Assembly: GCA_964524995.1 (NCBI GenBank)
Contig: CAZGDV010000048.1
Span: 1-21,698 of the forward strand
DNA: 21,698 bases
DNA from: CAZGDV01 sp964524995
GTDB taxonomy: Bacteria > Chloroflexota > Dehalococcoidia > SZUA-161
Direction: 5' to 3'
Of this stretch, positions 14,213-21,463 are shown one piece after another (position 1 is the first letter of the stretch; each line of letters begins with the position of its first letter). The notes under the pieces are model-generated. The model made no database searches and was not told where the DNA came from. It saw only the letters and a program-made list of their open reading frames with translations. Made by a program: the position numbers and the translations under genes.

Positions 14213-16264
14213 GTGGACTGGCATATGGAACTGGCCCCTGACATAACTGCGGATGACCTGAAGGTATTCCTCGAGGAGGTGGACGAGCAGCTGCAGCTGC
14301 TGGACGAGGACATCATCAGGCTGGAGAAGGAGGACGACAACGGGGCGCTGCTGCAGGAGATATTTCGTGCCGCGCACACCCTGAAGGGCTCTTCGGCGAT
14401 GGTGGGACACAGCCGGATGTCGGAGCTGGCCCACGCGATGGAGAGCGTACTGGACAGGGTGAGGAAAGGCGCGCTGTCCCCGGACAGTGGGGTGATCGAT
14501 GCCCTTCTCCACAGCCTGGACGGCCTGAGGGTCCTGAAGGAAGAGCTGACGTCGTCCGGTGAAGGGGAGTACGACATATCCACCATGGTGGCCGAGCTCG
14601 AGGCGTCCATGGTGGGAGAGAGCAGCTCTGCCGGGAGCCAGCGTCTGGAGGAGAAGGGTGGTTCTCTGGTTCTGGACGAAGACGGCAAAGAGAGGCTTAA
14701 CACGGCAGTGTCGGCGGGCCAGCATGCCTTTGAGGTACATGTTGATCTGGAGAAGGATAGTCCGTGGACGGCTGTACGGTGTTTCCAAATATTGACTGAT
14801 CTGTCGCAGGTAGGGGAGGTCATACAGTCGACACCGACGATGGAGGAGATAGAGGAGGAGAAGGTAGGGAGCACGCTGGAGCTTGTTGTCTCCAGCCTTC
14901 AATCCGAGGAGCATCTTGTGGACGCCGTCCAGTCGATACCCGAGATTCAGGGCGTGACCGTTGGCGACTACCACGCTCAGGAGACTAGACAGATGAAGGT
15001 GCAGGCGGGCTCGCCGGCACGGAGATCAAGTCTGGGAGAGGGACAGACCTCACAGGCGCGTCAGTATCAGACGGTGAGGATAGATGTAGATCGGCTCGAC
15101 GGCATTATGAACATGATCGGGGAGCTGGTTATAGCGACGTCGAGAATAGTGCAGATCGGCAAGAGCCTGGAGCTGAAGTATCGTGAGGAGGACATGGTCC
15201 ACGAGCTGAGCAGATCGTCGTCGCAGACGGCGAAGGTGGTGAACGAGCTTCAGGAAGACATCATGCGAGTCAGGATGCTGCCTGTGGGAACTGTGTTCAG
15301 CGGGTTCCCCCGGATGATCAGGGACCTGGCGCAGAAGTCGAAGAAGAAGGTCGACTTCATAATGGAGGGGCAGGAGACGGGGATAGACCGGACGGTAATC
15401 GAACATATACGCGATCCGCTGGTGCATCTGCTGAGGAATGCAGTAGACCACGGCATAGAGACGTCGAAGCGACGTACTCGGTTGGGTAAGCCAGACACCG
15501 CAACGATATGGCTTTCGGCATGTCATGAGGAGAGCCATGTGGTAATCACTGTGGAGGACGATGGTGGCGGGATAGACGCCAACCTGGTCAGGGAATCGGC
15601 GGTGAGGAAGGGATTCATCTCGGCTGAGGAGGCATCCAGGCTAAGCGATGAAGAGGCGGTTGATCTGATATTCGGGTCTGGCTTGTCGACGAAGGAACAG
15701 GCGACTGATGTATCGGGTCGCGGCGTTGGGTTGGATATAGTCAGGAAGAACATAGGGGCGCTGAATGGGTATGTCACTGTGGAGACGAAGGTGGGAGCGG
15801 GCACCAAGTTCACGCTGAGGCTGCCGCTGACCCTGGCGACGCTGGACAGCCTGCTCATCACGTGCGGCAACGCGCTGTATGCGATACCGGTGGTGAACGT
15901 ATGGGAGACGGTGAGGATAACGCCGAAGGACATACACAGGGTTGGTGATAGAGAGGTCATCCGGCTGAGGGGTAGCGTGCTGCTGTTGCTGAGGCTGGGC
16001 GAGTTCTTTGGCCTGGGGATGGGGGAGCAGGGATCCGAGGGTGGGCTGATGAACATAGTTGTAGTGCGTGCCGGGGACAAGCAGGTGGGAATAGCGGTGG
16101 AAACGCTGGTTGGCAAGCAGGAGATCGTGGTGAAGTCGCTGGACGACAATCTGGGGAAGGTGGTGGGCATAGCGGGGGCGAGCATACTGGGAGATGGGCA
16201 AGTGGCGCTGATAATAGACGTACCGAGCCTGATCAAATCGGTAGTACAGGGGGCGCGCAGTTGA
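14213..16264 (+). CDS. cheA: CheA chemotaxis histidine kinase
   Basis: The 683-residue kinase has all expected parts. P1 (HPt, about 10-115) carries the phospho-acceptor His55 in FRAAHTLKGSSAMVGH. A P2-like CheY-binding region lies at about 160-255. P3 dimerisation helices include DRLDGIMNMIGELVIATSRI. The P4 ATPase has HLLRNAVDHG (N box), DDGGGID (G1) and GRGVGLDIV (G2, about 502-510). The C-terminal P5 CheW-like domain ends near IDVPSLIKSV. Receptor state sets the autophosphorylation rate and the phosphate passes to CheY and CheB. The start may be GTG 14213 or ATG 14225. Neither has a well-spaced ribosome site, the nearest GGAGG being about 17 bases before the GTG. Ile codons shift to mostly ATA from here onward. 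Confidence 0.95.
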   Translation: MDWHMELAPDITADDLKVFLEEVDEQLQLLDEDIIRLEKEDDNGALLQEIFRAAHTLKGSSAMVGHSRMSELAHAMESVLDRVRKGALSPDSGVIDALLHSLDGLRVLKEELTSSGEGEYDISTMVAELEASMVGESSSAGSQRLEEKGGSLVLDEDGKERLNTAVSAGQHAFEVHVDLEKDSPWTAVRCFQILTDLSQVGEVIQSTPTMEEIEEEKVGSTLELVVSSLQSEEHLVDAVQSIPEIQGVTVGDYHAQETRQMKVQAGSPARRSSLGEGQTSQARQYQTVRIDVDRLDGIMNMIGELVIATSRIVQIGKSLELKYREEDMVHELSRSSSQTAKVVNELQEDIMRVRMLPVGTVFSGFPRMIRDLAQKSKKKVDFIMEGQETGIDRTVIEHIRDPLVHLLRNAVDHGIETSKRRTRLGKPDTATIWLSACHEESHVVITVEDDGGGIDANLVRESAVRKGFISAEEASRLSDEEAVDLIFGSGLSTKEQATDVSGRGVGLDIVRKNIGALNGYVTVETKVGAGTKFTLRLPLTLATLDSLLITCGNALYAIPVVNVWETVRITPKDIHRVGDREVIRLRGSVLLLLRLGEFFGLGMGEQGSEGGLMNIVVVRAGDKQVGIAVETLVGKQEIVVKSLDDNLGKVVGIAGASILGDGQVALIIDVPSLIKSVVQGARS

Positions 16265-16296
16265 GGTTGATGGATACGGACAACAGGAGGTGAGAG

Positions 16297-16911
16297 TTGG
16301 CGGAGCAGAAGATAGCGATGAACGAGATAGAGCAACTGGCATGGGCCGGTCTGGTGAGCAGGGGGATAGGGAACTCGATATCGGGCCTGTCGCAGATGGT
16401 GGGGCAGGAGATCAAGGCCACAGCCCTGAGACCGACGGTGGTGAACATACGGGAAGTGCCCAGCATCATCGGGGGGGCAGAGACGGTGGCGGTGGGGATA
16501 TACCTTAGGGTGATGGGTGCGGCGACGGGACACATGCTGCTGGTATACCAGCCGAAGGCGGCGTTCGAGCTGCTGGACATGCTGATGGGATCTGATCCCG
16601 GGACGACGCAGGGTCTTGGCGAGATGGAGGAGTCCGCGCTGGGCGAAATGGGGAACATAATGGGGTCGTTCTTTCTCAATTCGCTGGCAGACGCGACGGG
16701 GATGAGCTTCTACCCTACGCCGCCAGCGGTGATGATGGACATGGCGGGTGCGGTGCTGGACGTGGCGTTGGCGGAGGTCATGATGGAGACGGATGAGGCC
16801 TGCATAGTGGAGGCGACGTTTGGCACGCAGGACAAGCAGGTGTCGGGGACGTTTCTGGTGATACCGAGTCCCGCTCTGCTGGGGGCGCTGACCCAGCACT
16901 GGAGCAACTGA
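16297..16911 (+). CDS. cheC: CheC-family CheY-P phosphatase / CheD partner
   Basis: The 204-residue protein belongs to the CheC/CheX/FliY phosphatase family. The C-terminal active-site helix is intact: EESALGEMGNIMG gives Glu112-Ser113, Glu117 and Asn120, fitting the D/E-S-x-x-x-E-x-x-N pattern. The equivalent N-terminal helix (LVSRGIGNSISG, about 19-30) has Asn25 but Gly at the Glu position, so only one site looks active, whereas two-site CheC is common. CheC removes phosphate from CheY and binds CheD. The start is TTG at 16297, set by a strong GGAGGTG (16286-16292) with no competing ATG. It ends with a 1-base overlap into cheD. Confidence 0.9.
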   Translation: MAEQKIAMNEIEQLAWAGLVSRGIGNSISGLSQMVGQEIKATALRPTVVNIREVPSIIGGAETVAVGIYLRVMGAATGHMLLVYQPKAAFELLDMLMGSDPGTTQGLGEMEESALGEMGNIMGSFFLNSLADATGMSFYPTPPAVMMDMAGAVLDVALAEVMMETDEACIVEATFGTQDKQVSGTFLVIPSPALLGALTQHWSN

Positions 16912-17411
16912 TGGCGGTGCAGACGCAAGACGGGACGATGGTGGTGGGTCTCGGGGAGTTGAAGGTCTCCAAGGAGCCGTCGACGGTTCTGATGTGCCTC
17001 GGCCTCGGCTCCTGCGTATGCGTAGCGTGCTACGATCCGGTGGCGAAGGTTGGTGGTATGGCCCATGTGGTGCTGCCGAACAGCAATGGCAGGGCGTTGA
17101 GCCCGAATCCGAAGTATGCGGACATGGCGGTGCCGATGCTGTTTGAGGAGCTGCAGAAGAACGGAGCCCTCAAGACGCGTATGGTGATTAGACTGGCCGG
17201 TGGGGCGGAGTTGTCGAAGGCACCCGGGCTGGACAACGCATTCAAGATAGGAGAGAAGAACCAGGAAGCGGTGAAGTTGGCGCTCTCGAAGGAGGGCGTG
17301 AAGGTGAAGGCGGAGGAGCTGGGTGGAGGCAAGGGGCGTACGGTGAGGATGTACGTAGACACGGGCAGGGTCGTGGTTACTACAGCGGGAAGCGAGAGCA
17401 AGGAGCTATAG
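16911..17411 (+). CDS. cheD: CheD chemoreceptor glutamine deamidase
   Basis: The 166-residue protein has the CheD core GLGSCVCVACYDP with catalytic Cys35, and GGMAHVVLP with His52. In the well-studied Thermotoga enzyme a Thr six residues before the Cys completes the site. Here that position is Cys29 (CLGLGSC), a substitution worth noting. LAGGAELSK, IGEKNQEAVKLAL and GGGKGRTVRMYVDTGRVVV match the rest of the family. CheD deamidates receptor glutamines and stimulates CheC, so the cheC-cheD overlap (TGATG) fits a joint adaptation loop. Substrate would be the MCP upstream. Confidence 0.92.
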   Translation: MAVQTQDGTMVVGLGELKVSKEPSTVLMCLGLGSCVCVACYDPVAKVGGMAHVVLPNSNGRALSPNPKYADMAVPMLFEELQKNGALKTRMVIRLAGGAELSKAPGLDNAFKIGEKNQEAVKLALSKEGVKVKAEELGGGKGRTVRMYVDTGRVVVTTAGSESKEL

Positions 17412-17423
17412 GGGGGACAGGTT

Positions 17424-17780
17424 ATGGCGAAGATAATGGTGGTAGACGATGCCGCTTTCATGAGGATGAAGTGCGCGAAGCTGCTTGCGGAGAATGGCTA
17501 CGAGGTGTTGGAGGCGGAGACAGGAGCGCAGGCGGTGGAGAAATATCAGTCAGATAAGCCGGATGGGGTGCTGCTGGACATCACCATGCCCGATATGGAT
17601 GGGCTGGCGGCGCTGAAGGAGATGAAGCGCATCAACCCGGACGCGAGGGTGGCGATGGTGACAGCGATGGGGCAGCAGCGCATAGTGATGGAGGCTCTGA
17701 AGTCGGGTGCGAGCGATTTCGTGGTCAAGCCGTTTGATGCGGCGCGGGTTCTGTCGGCGGTGAAGAAGCTGCTTGGGTAG
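17424..17780 (+). CDS. cheY: CheY-type single-domain response regulator
   Basis: The 118-residue receiver domain has the acidic pair Asp8-Asp9 (VVDDA), phospho-acceptor Asp52 (LLDITMPDMDG), Thr80 (MVTAMG) and Lys102 (VVKPFD). There is no output domain, so it must act by binding a target. With no flagellar switch gene in the window, the protein encoded at 20845-21438, which has a FliM-like N-terminal motif, is the nearest candidate target. It begins 12 bases after the cheD stop, behind a GGGGGACAGG stretch. Confidence 0.93.
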   Translation: MAKIMVVDDAAFMRMKCAKLLAENGYEVLEAETGAQAVEKYQSDKPDGVLLDITMPDMDGLAALKEMKRINPDARVAMVTAMGQQRIVMEALKSGASDFVVKPFDAARVLSAVKKLLG

Positions 17781-17797
17781 GCATGTGGTTTCGTGCC

Positions 17798-17805
17798 GGA
17801 GGAGG
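17798..17805 (+). promoter_or_regulatory. Ribosome binding site that fixes the cheB start
   Basis: GGAGGAGG ends 5 bases before the ATG at 17811. It falls inside the longer frame that opens with GTG at 17793, so it supports the ATG as the true start. Confidence 0.65.
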
Positions 17806-17810
17806 CGGAC

Positions 17811-18899
17811 ATGGGCGAAAAGATAAAGGTGCTGATAGTCGACGACTCGGCGTTTGCCCGCTCGGCGATAGCGTCGAAGCTGGGTACGGACTCCGTCGTA
17901 GAGGTAGTGGGACAGGCGAAGGACGGGCTTGACGCGATAGAGAAGACGAAGGAACTGAGGCCTGACGTGGTCACTCTGGATGTGGTGATGCCGAGGATGG
18001 ACGGGCTGGCGGCGCTGGAGCGGATCATGCACGAGTGCCCCACGCCGGTGGTGATGCTGAGCGCGCTGACGGGGAAGGGGGCCGACGCCACGATCAAGGC
18101 GTTGGAGCTGGGGGCGGTGGACTTCTTTCTGAAGCCGTCGATAGCGAGTCCTGTGGGGCGGGACGAGTCGACGGAGGAGCTGGTCAGGAAGATCAGGGTG
18201 GCTTCTCAGGTGAAGGTATCCACCAGGAGGAGAGACACCAGGCTCAGGCAGCCGGTGGCAGCGTCGGCGAAGCGAGCCAGGCGGCAGGCGAACGATTTCA
18301 ACAAGGTAGTGGTGATAGGGAGCTCTACGGGTGGGCCGCAGGCGCTGAACCAGCTGATACCGGCGATACCTGGGGACATACCGGCGCTGGTGCTGATAGT
18401 GCAGCACATGCCGTCTGGGTTCACGAAGTCGCTGGCGGACCGGCTGGACCAGCTGTCGCACCTGGACGTGAGAGAGGCGAGGAGCGGGGACCAGGTAGGG
18501 CCGGGGATGGCCTTCCTGGCTCCGGGGGGATATCACATGACGGTAGCCACCAAGGGGGAGATTCAGCTGGACCAGGGGGCCACTGAGTGTGGGGTAAGGC
18601 CATCGGTGAACGTGACGATGGAATCGGCGGCCAGGGTGTATGGGGCATCCGTAGTCGGGGTGGTGCTAACGGGGATGGGCTCCGATGGGACGAGGGGGGC
18701 CACGTTGATCAAGGGTGCTGGTGGGAAGGTGATAGTGCAGGACGAGGGCACCTGCGCGGTGTACGGGATGCCTGCGAGCGTGGTGGAGGCGGGCAAGGCG
18801 GACAAGGTACTGCCGCTGCCCTACATAGCGGACGAGATAGTGCAGATGTGCCGGGAGCGTACAGCCAGGCCGAGGCAGAGAACGAAGGCCAGGGTATAG
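17811..18899 (+). CDS. cheB: CheB receptor methylesterase / response regulator
   Basis: The 362-residue protein has an N-terminal receiver (Asp11-Asp12, phospho-Asp57 in VVTLDVVMPRMDG, Lys108 in FFLKPS), a basic linker at about 138-160, and a methylesterase domain. The catalytic Ser-His-Asp are Ser172 (IGSSTGGP), His199 (VQHMPSGF) and Asp292 (TGMGSDG). Phosphorylation by CheA relieves inhibition, and the enzyme then removes methyl groups from receptor glutamates and can deamidate glutamines. The ATG at 17811 is chosen for its ribosome site. cheR follows after 4 bases, giving the methylation and demethylation pair. Confidence 0.94.
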   Translation: MGEKIKVLIVDDSAFARSAIASKLGTDSVVEVVGQAKDGLDAIEKTKELRPDVVTLDVVMPRMDGLAALERIMHECPTPVVMLSALTGKGADATIKALELGAVDFFLKPSIASPVGRDESTEELVRKIRVASQVKVSTRRRDTRLRQPVAASAKRARRQANDFNKVVVIGSSTGGPQALNQLIPAIPGDIPALVLIVQHMPSGFTKSLADRLDQLSHLDVREARSGDQVGPGMAFLAPGGYHMTVATKGEIQLDQGATECGVRPSVNVTMESAARVYGASVVGVVLTGMGSDGTRGATLIKGAGGKVIVQDEGTCAVYGMPASVVEAGKADKVLPLPYIADEIVQMCRERTARPRQRTKARV

Positions 18900-18903
18900 A
18901 TCG

Positions 18904-19770
18904 ATGAACGAAGAAGAATATACTTTGCTCAAGAACAAGATACACTATCTCCTGGATATCGATTTGAGCGGGTACAAGGACCACCAGATGAGGCGGCGTC
19001 TGGACTCCTACATAGCGAGGGCGCAGGCACCGGGGGTGGTGGCGTACTGCAAGATGCTGGAGAGGGACAGGGGGGCCTGCCAGAAGCTGAGGGACTTTCT
19101 GACCATAAACGTCTCCGAGTTCTTCCGCGATGCGGAGCAGTACGAGGTACTGCGGGGGCGAGTACTGCCGGAGCTGTTGAAGAAGAACTCGAGGCTGAAC
19201 ATCTGGAGTGCGGGGTGCTCGAACGGGTCGGAGCCGTACTCGATAGCGATACTGCTGGAGGAGGCATCGCCGTATCAGAAGCACAGGATACTGGCGACGG
19301 ACATAGACGTGGGGATACTGGCGAAGGCGAGGGCGGGTGGGCCCTACATAGCGTCGGACGTCAGGAACGTAGAGGAGAGGCTGCTGGCGAAGTACTTCAG
19401 GTGCGAAGAGGGGTCGTACTGGGTCAATGACAGGGCGAAGAAGAAGGTAGAGTTCCGGATGCACAACCTGTTGAAGGACCCGTTCGAGAAGGACTTCGAT
19501 CTGCTGGTATGCCGGAATGTGGTTATCTATTTCACTGACGATGCCAAGAAGATGCTGTACCGGGGATTCTACGAATCGCTGAAGGAGGGAGGGTATCTCT
19601 TCATAGGTGGGACGGAGACCATGCTGGGCACCTCGGACCTGTCTTTGGAGAGGGTATGCGTCTCGTTTCATCGGAGGGTTCCGGCCGCTGAGGCGGTGCT
19701 GGGCCGGGTGGAGAGGGCGGCATCTTCGAGGATAGAGGGGGGTGATCGAGTTGCGCCGTGTAGCCGTTGA
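18904..19770 (+). CDS. cheR: CheR chemoreceptor methyltransferase
   Basis: The 288-residue protein shows the CheR pattern: an N-terminal helical domain, TINVSEFFRD (67-76), the SAM-binding loop IWSAGCSNGSEPYSIA (about 100-115), ATDIDVGILAKA, LLVCRNVVIYF and GGYLFIGGTETM. It adds methyl groups from SAM to receptor glutamates. No TPR extension is present. The ATG lies 4 bases after the cheB stop without its own strong ribosome site, so translation is probably coupled. Its 3' end overlaps the next gene by 29 bases. Confidence 0.94.
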   Translation: MNEEEYTLLKNKIHYLLDIDLSGYKDHQMRRRLDSYIARAQAPGVVAYCKMLERDRGACQKLRDFLTINVSEFFRDAEQYEVLRGRVLPELLKKNSRLNIWSAGCSNGSEPYSIAILLEEASPYQKHRILATDIDVGILAKARAGGPYIASDVRNVEERLLAKYFRCEEGSYWVNDRAKKKVEFRMHNLLKDPFEKDFDLLVCRNVVIYFTDDAKKMLYRGFYESLKEGGYLFIGGTETMLGTSDLSLERVCVSFHRRVPAAEAVLGRVERAASSRIEGGDRVAPCSR

Positions 19771-20845
19771 GCATGCAAGGACTGGGATGGTCTTGAGCAG
19801 GCCGGTCTACGACAGCCATGGACGCATGATATGCGACGCCAGGACTGAGTTAACCGAGTGGCATATAAGAACCCTATCCGCGTACGGAGTCGGAGAACTG
19901 ACGATAGATGATTCTCGAGTAGCTGATGTCCTGGTGCAGCCGCTTATTCCTCCTGAAGTGGAGGCAGGAGCGTCACAGGCTCTCAGAGAGCTGATGAAGG
20001 AGGGCGGGTGTAGGGGGGAGATAGAGCCCATGCTCATACATGAGGTGAGGAACTCCATCAACTCCATGACCAGGACGCTGTTCCCGGAGCCAATGGGTGA
20101 TCCGAACGTAGCCGGGTGTCTGAACCTGAAGGAGTATGGCTACGTGCAGCCAGCGAAGGTGGCTGGGCTGTCGCTGCTGATGGGAAGCAGCCTAGAATTC
20201 AATATGGCCCAACTGGCCTCCTTGGGAGCGGCGGCGCTGCTGATGAACGTGGGGTATATCAGGCTGCCGCATGTGATGCTGCAACCGAGCATACTGGACA
20301 AGCCGGGCGCGTTGACGGAGAGAGAATTCTCAGAGTTGAAGAAGCACTGCCAGTATGGTTGTGAGATACTGAGCGAAAGCGGCGAGTTTCTGCCAGAGGT
20401 ATCACAGGCGGTGTTGCAGCACCATGAGAGGTGGGATGGGAGTGGGTATCCGAACGGACTGAAGGGAGAGGAGATATCGCTGTTCGCCCGACTCATCGCG
20501 ATCGCAGACACGTACTATGCTTTGGTATCAACGAGGCCGCACCGAAGGGAGTTTCTGCCGCATGAGGCCATAGAGTTCATCATGGCGTATGGCGGGGATC
20601 TCTTCGATCCGGAGCTGGTGCGGCTCTTCTCTAGGCAGGTGCCCCTATATCCCAAAGGGGTGACAGTGAGATTCAACAGTGGAGAGGTGGGGTTCGTGAC
20701 GGACGCGAACATAGGGTTTGTAGGGAGGCCGGTCGTGAGAGTGGTCTATGATGAAGAGGCAAATCCGATCAAAGAACCCTATGAGATAGACCTGAAGACA
20801 GTGGACAACCAGAGGAAGCTGATAGTAGAGGTGCTGGCCTACTAA
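19742..20845 (+). CDS. Degenerate HD-GYP-like protein
   Basis: The 367-residue protein has an N-terminal domain of the kind that precedes many HD-GYP enzymes (VAVEHARTGMVLSRPVYD), then an HD-GYP fold with KPGALTEREF, His202, QHHERWDGSGYPNG (227-240) and IADTYYAL (Asp256). The HD pair is lost: the expected LLHDIGKI segment reads LLMNVGYI (Met168-Asn169). The earlier metal-binding His is replaced by Gln136. The C-terminal 90 residues are an extra beta-rich region. HD-GYP enzymes hydrolyse cyclic di-GMP; this one probably cannot and may bind the nucleotide or a partner instead. The GTG at 19742 follows AGAGGGG and overlaps cheR by 29 bases. Confidence 0.85.
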   Translation: MIELRRVAVEHARTGMVLSRPVYDSHGRMICDARTELTEWHIRTLSAYGVGELTIDDSRVADVLVQPLIPPEVEAGASQALRELMKEGGCRGEIEPMLIHEVRNSINSMTRTLFPEPMGDPNVAGCLNLKEYGYVQPAKVAGLSLLMGSSLEFNMAQLASLGAAALLMNVGYIRLPHVMLQPSILDKPGALTEREFSELKKHCQYGCEILSESGEFLPEVSQAVLQHHERWDGSGYPNGLKGEEISLFARLIAIADTYYALVSTRPHRREFLPHEAIEFIMAYGGDLFDPELVRLFSRQVPLYPKGVTVRFNSGEVGFVTDANIGFVGRPVVRVVYDEEANPIKEPYEIDLKTVDNQRKLIVEVLAY

Positions 20846-21438
20846 TGGTGATGGAGGAAGACGGCAGGTCGCTATCTCAGGAAGAGATAGACGCGATGCT
20901 GAAGGCAGCTGCGCCACCGCCGAAGCGTGCTGCTGCGCAGGCGGCCCCGCCGCCGGCGGAGCCTGCACCTGCTCCTGAGCCGCAACCAGCTCCTGCTGCC
21001 GCACCGCAGCCTGAGATGGCAGCCCCGGCTGCCCAGCCTGCCCCTCAAGCGCCGCCGATGGTGCAGGCGCCGCCGATGATGCAATCTCCGGTGGCACCGG
21101 CTGCGAACGATGCGATGCTGGCCGCCCTGTCAAAGCGTCTGGCTGCTGTGGAGGGGATGGTCGCGAGGATGGCACAGCTGGAGGCAGCGGTCGCAGGGCT
21201 GCAGCAGTCCAGTGCATGCGGGCCGAGTGCCGGGGAGTACCAGGCCCTGCTGAACCAGGTGAGGAAGCTGACGGCCCAAGTGGAGAGCCTGACGAAGGCG
21301 GCGCGGGCTACACCCGGATTCGGGGCACGGAACTCCTTCAAGTGCGCCTCTTGCGGGGCCCAGGGCATGGTGGCCACCGTCTACAGGTGCACCAAGTGCG
21401 GCAAGGACAAGTGGCTCGGCTTCTGGCCGAGAAGGTAG
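20845..21438 (+). CDS. FliM/FliN-type CheY-binding motif fused to a zinc ribbon; candidate CheY adaptor
   Basis: The 197-residue protein has four parts. Residues 9-19 (SLSQEEIDAML) match the N-terminal peptide of FliM and FliN/FliY that binds phosphorylated CheY. A Pro/Ala-rich linker (about 22-88) follows. Then comes a predicted coiled coil of heptad-like Leu/Ala/Val spacing (about 90-155). The C-terminus is a C4 zinc ribbon with Cys167, Cys170, Cys182 and Cys185 (KCASC, YRCTKC). No SPOA rotor domain is present. Its ATG overlaps the stop of the upstream gene (TAATG), so it belongs to the che operon. The binding role is inferred from the motif. No family with this layout is known to me. The start could also be the ATG at 20851. 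Confidence 0.85.
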   Translation: MVMEEDGRSLSQEEIDAMLKAAAPPPKRAAAQAAPPPAEPAPAPEPQPAPAAAPQPEMAAPAAQPAPQAPPMVQAPPMMQSPVAPAANDAMLAALSKRLAAVEGMVARMAQLEAAVAGLQQSSACGPSAGEYQALLNQVRKLTAQVESLTKAARATPGFGARNSFKCASCGAQGMVATVYRCTKCGKDKWLGFWPRR

Positions 21439-21463
21439 TATAACCGGAACCTTTGTGTACACA

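Noticed and set aside
15523..16899. Long minus-strand open frame of 458 residues
   Set aside because: It runs opposite cheA and cheC, is rich in Arg/His/Pro in a way typical of antisense shadows, and has no domain.
20845..21438. Annotation as FliM or FliN
   Set aside because: Only the short N-terminal CheY-binding motif matches; no FliM middle domain or SPOA domain is present and the C-terminus is a zinc ribbon.
21454..21463. TGTGTACACA palindrome between the convergent genes at the right end
   Set aside because: Ten bases without a T-run are too short to call a terminator or operator.
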